Assembly: GCA_032718475.1 (NCBI GenBank)
Contig: JAUCBJ010001494.1
Span: 1 to 20,575 of the forward strand
Origin: Nemertoderma westbladi
Lineage: Eukaryota; Xenacoelomorpha; Nemertodermatida; Nemertodermatidae
DNA: 20,575 nt
Reading direction: 5' to 3'
Position numbers and translations under genes: made by a program. The notes beneath the pieces are model-generated. The model was not told where the DNA came from. It made no database searches and saw only the letters and a list, made by a program, of their open reading frames with translations. Shown piece by piece: positions 9,577 to 17,384 of the stretch. How positions within the stretch are numbered: the stretch's first letter is position 1; the number at the start of each line of letters is the position of its first letter.

Positions 9577-10836
9577 ATTTTTGGGGAATGAATAATTGTT
9601 TTTGGGGGTAGAATAATTGTTTTTGGGGGATGAATAATTGTTTTCGGGGGTAGAATAATTGTTTTTGGGAGTATAATAATTGTTTTGGTGGGATGTATAA
9701 TTGTTTTTGGGGAATCAATAATTGTTTTTGGGGAATCAATAATTGTTTTTGGGGGTAGAATAATTGTTTTTGGGGGATGAATAATTGTTTTTGGGGGATG
9801 AATAATTGTTTTTGGGGAATCAATAATTGTTTTTGGGGGATGAATAATTGTTTTTGGGGGTAGAATAATTGTTTTTGGGGGATGAATAATTGTTTTTGGG
9901 GGATGAATAATTGTTTTTGGGGAATCAATAATTGTTTTTGGGGGATGAATAATTGTTTTTGGGAATCAATAATTGTTTTTGGGAGTAGAATGATTGTTTT
10001 TGGGGAATCAATAATTGTTTTTGGGGGATGAATAATTGTTTTTGGGAATCAATAATTGTTTTTGGGGGATGAATAATTGTTTTTGGGGAATCAATAATTG
10101 TTTTTGGGGGATGAATAATTGTTTTTGGGAATCAATAATTGTTTTTGGGGGATGAATAATTGTTTTTTGGGAATCAATAATTGTTTTTGGGGGATGAATA
10201 ATTGTTTTTGGGAATCAATAATTGTTTTTGGGGGTAGAATAATTGTTTTTGGGGAATCAATAATTGTTTTTGGGGGATGAATAATTGTTTTTGGGAATCA
10301 ATAATTGTTTTTGGGGGATGAATAATTGTTTTTGGGGAATCAATAATTGTTTTTGGGGGACGAATAATTGTTTTTGGGGGATGAATAATTGTTTTTGGGG
10401 GATGAATAATTGTTTTTAGGGAATCAATAATTGTTTTTGGGGGATGAATAATTGTTTTTGGGAATCAATAATTGTTTTTGGGGGATGAATAATTGTTTTT
10501 GGGAATCAATAATTGTTTTTGGGGGTAGAATAATTGTTTTTGGGGAATCAATAATTGTTTTGGGGGGATGAATAATTGTTTTTGGGAATCAATAATTGTT
10601 TTTGGGGGATGAATAATTGTTTTTGGGGAATCAATAATTGTTTTTGGGGGACGAATAATTGTTTTTGGGGGATGAATAATTGTTTTTGGGGGATGAATAA
10701 TTGTTTTTGGGGAATCAATAATTGTTTTTGGAGGATGAATAATTGTTTTTAGGGAATCAATAATTGTTTTTGGGGGATCAATAATTGTTTTTGGGGGATG
10801 AATAATTGTTTTTGGGGGATGAATAATTGTTTTTGG
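9577..10836 (+). repeat. right-arm minisatellite, 21/20-bp units, about 60 copies
   Basis: The core ATAATTGTTTTTGGG is followed by one of a few endings: GGATGA, GAATCA, GGTAGA, GGACGA (21-bp units) or AATCA (20-bp unit). About 60 units can be counted. From roughly 10150 the order of variant units is periodic, giving a higher-order repeat. In the first part all units are 21 bp, which leaves a minus-strand frame of IPQKQLF repeats open; I regard it as fortuitous. Confidence 0.95.
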
Positions 10837-10935
10837 TGAGAAGGATATTCAATATTGGGGGCTGCGAATTTATTTTGGTGTTAAATCATCTAATTTGGGG
10901 TGGCATTTAATTCGTGGCGATAAACAATGTGATTG

Positions 10936-12340
10936 TTACGACGCTAAAAATATTAAACATTATTTATAAAAATAATTAATTGCTATTTAATTATATTGTC
11001 CTTTACGAACCTACATGCAAGATTACGAAAAATATGCAAAGATCCATTTTTACTTCCGTAAATATTATTTCTTGGAAGCGACAAAAAACCATAATCAAAC
11101 TTTAACGCGACTTGAAATTTGGCCAATTATGTACAAACATATTGGTCTAATATTTTATTAAATTCGGCCTCGGACGATTAGGTCACATCGTAGACTGCCC
11201 GGATACTGACTGCAAAATTTGGTTCAAAACGGATATAGTTAACAAACTTATAGAGCAAAATGTCTAAAACATACATACAATCCGTTTAGGGGTCACATAA
11301 ATATTTTTTATTTAAAGTAATTGAGTTAAATTCATATAATTAGGCTCTGTTTAAGTATTTATTTATAATACGGAGCTGTTTATTTTACATTAAAGAATCT
11401 TTCACTTTATGTTTCAGTATCCATAATTTAATATCATGTATATAATGCAATTTATAAAGAATCAGATTTAGCCATGAAGTACGAAATTGTATTCAAAACT
11501 TGAAACATTATTTTGGTAAATAAAATCATAAATTTTGTTGAAGGATCGTTAATGTATAATTACTAGTCCCTGCGCGACTGGTACCCTGTTAGAAACCTCA
11601 CCGCACGTGTAGATCTATAAAATGATGCTCGATTCTTCATTCTCAATTATTGTAATTTATTACAGTAAGTATATTGTACTTAGGTAAAACATATATACAT
11701 AACAAGGTCATTTCAACCTATAAAGTTAGGTAATGTTTCAAATTTTGAATAAACTCAGTACCGGTATTACTACTAATAATATTTATTAAAAAATATTATT
11801 ATTAATTAATTGTAAATAATGACAAACATCTTTCAATATTTCTCAACTTTTTTAGAATTATTTGCGTGGTTTTCTTCCATAAAAAAAGCGTCTAACAATA
11901 TTAAGTAGACAACATTGTTATTATTAATTGTTGTTGAGTAAGAATTACATCGTGTTTGTGTATATATTAATTAATTATATATATTATATCGTTATTTTAG
12001 ACCATCACATTATTATTAATTTACAAACTCCTTAAATTCCCTAATTGCAGTGTTAATGTTTCATCTAATTATAATAAGTTAATTATAATAAATACAGTAT
12101 ATGATTAATTGAGTTTTTTACTATCATCCCAGGCACAGCTAAATTTCCAAGTTATTCTCATATCTTTGTGGTTATTAAATTGCTGATGTTTCATCAAAGC
12201 AAAATTAATCGAACTTCAGTCCAGTCGGGCCAAAATTCTACATTGCCCGTCCGTCCGACACAAATTTCGAAGTCAATATCTCAGCAATGGCTTTGCTTTG
12301 TAAGGCGTGTAGTATTTACGCGAAGACAATGCACTATGAT
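10936..12340. other. unassigned AT-rich non-coding stretch
   Basis: No gene, array or RNA gene recognised. The segment near 12190-12300 (TTTCATCAAAGC, then CGTCCGTCCGACACAAATTTC) resembles the interior of the dispersed repeat family described at 12346-12636 and may be a further decayed fragment. Confidence 0.45.
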
Positions 12341-12345
12341 TCACG

Positions 12346-12636
12346 ATCGTGGGGCGTCACGTAGCACGCGAACTTGTGCAAATTAGATTTGATCTGGAGT
12401 CAAAGGCTCGAGAGCTATTTGCCCGTAACTTTCAAAAATATTGGAACTTTTTCTCTAGTATATCCATACAAAATTTGGTTATTAAAATCTTCAAAAGTTA
12501 TTTACGAATTAATTTTTCATTACAGACAAACGGACATTACGGACATGAAATTTTGCCCTATTTACGATAAACTGAAATGAATAGGTATAAACATAGGCTC
12601 GCCCTGACTGCGTGGCTCGCCCCACACAGGCGCCCA
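12346..12636. repeat. possible MITE-like copy of the GTGGCTCGCCCCAC repeat
   Basis: The right end carries CGTGGCTCGCCCCAC (12611-12625), identical to 1846-1860. The left end carries GTGGGGCGTCACGTAGCACG (from 12349), an imperfect reverse complement of the right end, so the roughly 290-bp unit may have diverged terminal inverted repeats. Interior sequence matches the 1675-1861 copy loosely. A related inverted end, GTGGGGCCTTCGCGCAGCACG, lies at 246. No coding capacity. Superfamily and exact ends are unknown. Confidence 0.4.
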
Positions 12637-13124
12637 CACATCCACTGGGATGGTGTTAATAGCTTGGCCGAGGCCGTTGGAGAAAAACGATAGGAGTTCG
12701 ATGTTATCTCTGGTGTTATAGAATGATAGCACAATAATATATGGTTAATACACAGGTGTAATAGATACCGGTAATAATATATGATGACAGCCGATAATGA
12801 TGACGGTGAATAATTGTTACCGGTCTGCACTAAACTGAGTAACTAACTAACTGACATAGCAATCCAAGAATCTGGCACAATATATGATTGATACACTAAT
12901 ATTGCTTCACCTCCTACTCTACTTTGGCCTGCTACCTAATGGATGCTCTCCTGTGCCCTATCACGTGCTTCCCTCCCCCCTATTGGCTAATATGCTACTT
13001 CTCACCCTGGCACTCTCTGGGAGTGTTTCCCCTCTGCTGCTAGCCTCTACTAGCAGTGTTCCCTCCGAGGTGGTTTGACCTCTAACCTTCCTTTCTGTGT
13101 GGCTTCGGGGCTTGTGTTGCCCCA

Positions 13125-13146
13125 CCCCCCCCCCCCCCCTCCCCCC
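13125..13146 (+). repeat. poly-C tract (15 C, T, 6 C)
   Basis: A long C-run broken by a single T, directly preceding the hairpin at 13149-13198. Confidence 0.9.
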
Positions 13147-13148
13147 AA

Positions 13149-13198
13149 ATGTTGGTTGTGATACGAGATTAATATTGCTAATCTCGTATCTCCAACAT
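13149..13198. repeat. strong imperfect palindrome / hairpin
   Basis: GATACGAGATTA (13160-13171) pairs perfectly with TAATCTCGTATC (13179-13190) across a 7-base loop. The pairing resumes outside with ATGTTGG (13149-13155) and CCAACAT (13192-13198) after a 4-versus-1 base internal loop. This gives 19 paired positions in 50 bases. No T-run follows. It could be a transposon end (the boundaries TGTTGG..CCAACA look LTR/TIR-like), a cruciform, or part of a larger unknown repeat. Confidence 0.85.
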
Positions 13199-14935
13199 AT
13201 TGCTGAAAATGCCACTATCCCATTTTCTGGTGGGTAATGAAGTGGAATTGAATCCGCTTACAAAAATAGTCAAGTCATGTTAAGTGTTAAGTAGTTAAAA
13301 TCTTCTAGTGCGACTGCGCAGATGCCAAGTCAATGCCAAGTACTGTAGGTCCTAAATGCTGCGGAAATTCGCACTGCTGTATCTCTAAGAATGACACCTT
13401 ATACGTTGGAGAATTAGCTAACGCAGCGGCGCAATAAAAATCTTAATTCTGCTAGGTTAGAAAAGAAAGCGTTGGATTTTTACGGAGTGTTCATCCTTAG
13501 GAGTTAGTGTGCCGCGTCTTTCAGGTTAAGAGTTAATCCTTCGTGTTAACTTTTGTTTATGTGATACACGTTTACCACTTTTTAGTGGTGTTTTATATTA
13601 TTTGGATCTCATTTATGATTGGTATATTACTTGGTCCTATTGTTTTACTACTTGGTAACCGTGGATATATAGCTCCCCCCCACTACTGTGGGTGATGGAT
13701 ATCCGAGATAATATAATTTGTGATTAGTTTATAATCTCATACCGGTAGGCGGTACCCTATTTGATGCAGTAGTGGAGGTGAAACTCTCACACAAGTTTAG
13801 TAGAGTCCACTGTTACACGAAACGCAGCAACCCGCCTAGAAAGTAATACTAGTAATATTCTATAATTTGTCGTTTTCCTCAATAATTTATATAATTAGCA
13901 CAATTTCCGGTTGTAGAACTATCCTTGGGTGACTCCAAGGCGATACTTAGTGCGTAATTAATTATATACACGTTTTTATATTATAACTAACTCTATTAAA
14001 AAAATAAAAAATAAAAATTTTGCTTCAAATATCGCTTTCGATTGATTACTAAAGTCCATTTTTTAAAATTGGGCAGTTGCTTATTTTTAGCTTCGCGAGT
14101 TTTAATCATAGGGAGCTGGTTTTGGGTTCATTCTGTTCGGAATATAACGATTTTATTCAAATCCACTTCCAATTTTATAATCTTGACAGTAGGTCATGTT
14201 ATAATCTTATTATTTTTTCTCATTTAAAAACGCTGCGAAATTTTCAAGTTTCAACATTCAAGATTTTGCACTATATTAGAGCAATAATTGCTGGTTTCCA
14301 AAACGGGTTTATATGTTTTTATTTAGCGACATTGCAATAATTACGTCTTAAATGCATCCAAAACGTTGTTTTTCTATAATAATAATCGGAATGTTAAATA
14401 AATGAATTTCCTTTCAACAAAATTTGGAGAGTTAGATATGGTGGAAAGTTTCCATTGCAATAGACAAACTACGCAATTGTTGTTCTGCCTCTTAGGTGAT
14501 GACACTTTTGGGACAAACGTCTGTAACGGCCATCCTGTAACGGTAATTATGTTATGGGTCGTTCTCACAAAAAGTGGCCAAACTTTTATGTCAATATGGC
14601 CATGCATTCGCACGGTTATATTTCCAAACGACACAGATTTAACCCCATAAACCTATATACCAATCTGAAGAGCGGAAATCTGCTCATATTTCAGCAAATT
14701 TTCAACAGATTCCATTAACAACCTAGAGAATGACACAATTTCAAATATCGAAAATGCATGTTTTTTGAAATGTCACATTGAATTATTTTTAAATATTTGG
14801 CTTCTGAGCTAAAGTAATGAAAGCAAAGGTTCCACATACCATACATAAAAATAAAGTAAATTTATTGCTCTTTCAAATACTATTGGTGGTTTTCAACCAT
14901 AGAGCTACTCACATTTTATATATTTACTATTTACT
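13199..14935. other. unassigned non-coding stretch
   Basis: Several short frames exist on both strands (for example 14077-14340 and 14402-14650 on plus, 14374-14634 on minus) but none has a recognisable motif or coding signature. Two TGTAACG heptamers at 14522 and 14536 mark the start of the TGTAACG-rich zone. A GCTCTTTCA-type segment near 14869 recurs inverted near 15230. Confidence 0.4.
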
Positions 14936-14944
14936 AACAATTAG

Positions 14945-15422
14945 TTACGCCGTCACTACGATTTTGTCCACAATGTAACGCTCGTTTTCATGACATGGTT
15001 TTTTTATATTTATTCACAACATCTCCAAGTGAGATATTTCTAAACGGCGATTTATTTAGCTATCAGCAGGTAAAAGAATTAGAGGAATTCGTTCATTAGA
15101 ACTCGATCATTGTGCGAAAACGTAAATCTACAAAAAATACCGTCATTAGGAATGTCCTCAATGTAACGCTACTTTGAATAGCGATAACTTTTGCTTTACT
15201 AATCACATCAACACCATTGAGGGCTCATATGAAAGAGCAATCGCAGATCTATCGAATCACATATTTGATTTTAATATAATTTCAAAACAGACTAGCCAGC
15301 GCCATGCTAATGAAAAATGGCTTCAATGTCCATCATGTAACGCATGTAACGCTGTCACAATCAATAGCGTTATACTTGAGACATGTCCATCATGTAACGT
15401 AGTTGGGCCTGAACATACCTAG
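14945..15422 (+). other. candidate two-exon zinc-knuckle reading (4 x CPxCN), unproven
   Basis: On the plus strand a frame with CPQCN (TGT at 14965) runs to a CAG|GTAAAA donor-like site at 15069/15070. A TTAG acceptor-like site at 15146-15149 precedes another frame starting GAA TGT CCT, with CPQCN at 15153, CPSCNACN at 15327 and CPSCN at 15384, and stop TAG at 15420-15422. Removing the 80-bp GT-AG interval joins the two frames exactly between codons (phase 0). Proline codons vary synonymously (CCA/CCT). The last two knuckles are spaced CxxC-x15-CxxC, like a zinc ribbon. Against a gene: no start codon, no recognised family, AT-rich surroundings, and the underlying DNA motif (TGTAACG) also recurs outside this reading. 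It may be a decayed gene, a repeat, or coincidence. Confidence 0.22.
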
Positions 15423-15690
15423 CAGTACGAGTGGCGTTTCTTTTTACAAATTAGGCAGTCAGGGTCAAATTAACAATAGTCGATGATTTCTGTATTTAGT
15501 ATAAACTACTGTAGTAATATTATCTGTAGTCTATATTACCTAGTACTGCCTAAAGGGTTTAGGAAAAGCTCATAAGTTTGTTTACCTTTCTTTATTTCGG
15601 TTATAAAACAGTACTTCTTAATCGTCATGCAATTACAATTGTCAAACGGAATTAAGCGTGTTGTGTCTGGTAAGAACTTCTCGATTGAAG
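15423..15690. other. unassigned spacer before the 39-bp array
   Basis: No gene or repeat recognised. Confidence 0.5.
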
Positions 15691-16140
15691 TTAGTGATGG
15701 CGTTACACGTGAATGACTTAGAGATTAAGTTAGTGATGGCGTTACACTTGAAGGACTTAGAGATTAAGTTAGTGATGGCGTTACACTTGAAGGACTTAGA
15801 GATTAAGTTAGTGATGGCGTTACACGTGAAGGACTTAGAGATTACGTTAGTGATGGCGTTACACGTGAAGGACTTAGAGATTAAGTTAGTGATGGCGTTA
15901 CACGTGAAGGACTTAGAGATTACGTTAGTGATGGCGTTACACGTGAAGGACTTAGAGATTACGTTAGTGATGGCGTTACACGTGAATGACTTAGAGATTA
16001 AGTTAGTGATGGCGTTACACGTGAAGGACTTAGAGATTAAGTTAGTGATGGCGTTACACGTGAAGGACTTAGAGATTAAGTTAGTGATGGCGTTACACGT
16101 GAATGACTTAGAGATTAAGTTAGTGATGGCGTTACATGTT
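15691..16140 (+). repeat. 39-bp minisatellite, 11 full copies plus a partial, with CACGTG E-boxes
   Basis: The unit begins TTAGTGATGGCGTTACACGT and repeats every 39 bp without any length change for 11 copies, ending in a partial twelfth. Being a multiple of three it leaves a plus-strand frame of LVMALHVKDLEIK repeats. The variable sites (CACGTG/CACTTG, AAG/AAT, AAG/ACG) all change the amino acid, so I do not call it a gene. Nine of the copies carry the palindromic E-box CACGTG. Each full copy carries GCGTTACA, the inverse of the TGTAACGC found upstream. Confidence 0.97.
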
Positions 16141-16338
16141 GTGAACTATTGTCTTATTGTTTATATCAGAAACTAATACATACTGTATACCTGTAGCCTT
16201 TCGGTTGGTGTTGGGTTTTGATTGTACCTACCATTATATTGCTGCATTGCTTTACCGCCATTACTTATGTTTTCTGCCAGATCCCATATTTGGATTGCAG
16301 TATTTTATACGCACATTTCTTCGAACCGGATATTATAT
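16141..16338. other. short spacer between the minisatellite and the LTR element
   Basis: No gene recognised. The last bases before the LTR are ATTATAT. The target-site duplication cannot be checked because the far end of the 3' LTR is outside the window. Confidence 0.5.
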
Positions 16339-16550
16339 TGTAGCGACCCTGGAACTAGAACGTTAGCTGATAGGTTTCCCAGCTAAGGATGCTGGATATG
16401 TTGCTAGGCAACACAACAAAACAATGATTCTTATAGCTAGCTAGATCACTACACTTTGTACTGAAAGACGCGTATATGTATTAATACTTTTATTACGTAT
16501 TATTTTAATGATCAAAAGATAATAATACACTAAACTTAGCTCACGCTAAA
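16339..16550 (+). repeat. 5' LTR (about 212 bp)
   Basis: It begins TGTAGCG, shared with 20550. The right end is set by the primer-binding site. CGCTAAA at 16544-16550 is a near-perfect inverse of the TGTAGCG start, so I place the end there; the CTCA ending at 16543 is an alternative. A TATA-like TATATGTA lies near 16473. A consensus RFX/X-box palindrome lies at 16400-16412. Confidence 0.8.
16400..16412. promoter_or_regulatory. X-box-like palindrome in the LTR
   Basis: GTTGCTAGGCAAC is a near-symmetric inverted repeat (GTTGC/GCAAC) and fits the RFX-factor X-box consensus RYYNYY-N1-3-RRNRAC at every position. It sits about 60-70 bp upstream of a TATA-like sequence in the LTR, a reasonable place for an enhancer or promoter element. 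Function is inferred only. Confidence 0.5.
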
Positions 16551-16551
16551 C

Positions 16552-16560
16552 TGGTGACCC
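16552..16560 (+). promoter_or_regulatory. primer-binding site, tRNA-Trp-like
   Basis: TGGTGACCC is complementary to the conserved 3' end of tRNA-Trp including CCA and is the primer site of CsRn1-type elements. It begins one base after the proposed LTR end. Downstream bases (AGACGCC) match only partly. Confidence 0.75.
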
Positions 16561-16598
16561 AGACGCCGAACTCATTTTACCAAGCAAAAACACACGCG

Positions 16599-17384
16599 AT
16601 GGATCAAAACGACATTCAGCTACTAGCTCAGGCCATCAAAAACCTAACGACGCCTGTCACTGATCCATCTCCTGCACCAGTAATTTCGTCCGTTTCTGTC
16701 AAACTCCCTGTGTTCTGGACAGCCGAACCAGAAGTTTGGTTTGCTCAAGTGGAGGCGCAGTTTGACACGAGAACACCCCCGATTACTGTCGACAAGACAA
16801 AGTTTAATTACATCGTTGCAGCTCTGGACAATGCCACTGCTAAAGAAGTTAGATCAATTATCCTCAGCCCTCCAATTGATGATCGCTATGAAACTCTGAA
16901 GACAGCCCTCATCAAAACCTTTGGTAAATCTCAAGCGGCCAAAGACAATGAATTACTGTCATTATCTGGTCTTGGGGATCGTACACCATCGGGACTGCTT
17001 CGACACATGCGTTCTCTCAATGGCAACCCTGAGACAATATTCCGTGCTCTTTTCCTGGCTCAAATGCCTATCGAAGTGCGCCGTATCCTGGCTGGTTCCA
17101 AAACGTCGGAGCTTGACCAACTGGCAATAGAGGCAGATAACATTATTGAAGCTTCAGGCAATAATTTCGGCCACCCAGGCATCAACTCTACACATTCCGC
17201 GCCGCCTCCTTCAAAGCAAAGAACAAAAGCCCGGAATGAACTTTGTTATTTCCACAATAGATTTGGAGAAAATGCCCGTAAATGCAACCATGATGGTTGC
17301 ATCCTCCGTCACCTTGTACCGAATGCAGCCACCCCAATCCGGCCCAAGTTTTTAACCTCGGGAAACTCCCAGGCCGGCCGCTAG
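16599..17384 (+). CDS. gag: Gag of the Ty3/gypsy element
   Basis: Gag forms the intracellular particle in which reverse transcription takes place. I start it at ATG 16599 (MDQNDIQLLAQ), the first ATG after the primer-binding site; the frame is open further upstream only through the primer-binding site. The product is 261 aa. Residues about 35-60 contain the CsRn1-type capsid segment KLPVFWTAEPEVWFAQVEAQF. The C-terminus has an unusual nucleocapsid finger, C216-x2-H219-x9-C229-x4-C234 (CYFHNRFG..ARKC), rather than the retroviral CCHC spacing. The CHCC form is a known trait of the CsRn1 clade. The stop is TAG at 17382-17384, overlapping the pol frame. No disruptions. Confidence 0.9.
   Translation: MDQNDIQLLAQAIKNLTTPVTDPSPAPVISSVSVKLPVFWTAEPEVWFAQVEAQFDTRTPPITVDKTKFNYIVAALDNATAKEVRSIILSPPIDDRYETLKTALIKTFGKSQAAKDNELLSLSGLGDRTPSGLLRHMRSLNGNPETIFRALFLAQMPIEVRRILAGSKTSELDQLAIEADNIIEASGNNFGHPGINSTHSAPPPSKQRTKARNELCYFHNRFGENARKCNHDGCILRHLVPNAATPIRPKFLTSGNSQAGR

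Larger units (their letters stand above)
8895..10935. mobile_element. foldback (FB/TU-type) element: inverted arms of tandem minisatellites
   Basis: The left arm (about 8895-9470) is rich in C-run/A-run units on the plus strand. The right arm (about 9530-10935) is rich in T-run/G-run units, so the arms are inverted relative to each other. The outermost flanks confirm this: left AATTAAAGTCATCCCAAAA..TGATGA and the reverse complement of the right end, AATTAAATGCCACCCCAAATTAGATGA, align, followed in both by ACACCAAA. The arms differ in length and in unit (about 22 versus 21/20 bp). A centre of roughly 60 bp separates them. Known Foldback elements of Drosophila and TU elements of sea urchin have this plan: long inverted arms made of short tandem repeats. 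No transposase is seen, so it would be non-autonomous. Exact termini and target-site duplication are not resolved. A simple inverted satellite is the alternative. Confidence 0.55.

Noticed and set aside
9575-9928. Minus-strand frame of IPQKQLF repeats (117 aa).
   Set aside because: It is a by-product of 21-bp units lacking stops in one frame. It breaks wherever 20-bp units occur and has no other sequence content.
9577-10836. CRISPR array, because of regular short repeats.
   Set aside because: Units are head to tail with no spacers, in a eukaryotic context.
9577-10836. Telomeric or interstitial telomere repeat, because of TTTTGGGG.
   Set aside because: The 21-bp period with an AT-rich remainder is not a telomere unit; the match is to a ciliate motif only.
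12884-13078. Hydrophobic 64-aa frame that looks like a signal peptide (MIDTLILLHLLLYFGLL).
   Set aside because: It is short, in C/T-rich sequence that naturally gives Leu/Ser/Pro codons, and has no homology or splice context.
14374-14650. Overlapping plus and minus frames of 82-86 aa.
   Set aside because: No recognised motif on either strand; overlapping random frames are expected at this length.
15658-16176. Plus-strand 172-aa frame of LVMALHVKDLEIK repeats as a repeat protein gene.
   Set aside because: All variable sites are non-synonymous, there is no sensible start or unique domain, and the frame is explained by the unit being 39 bp.
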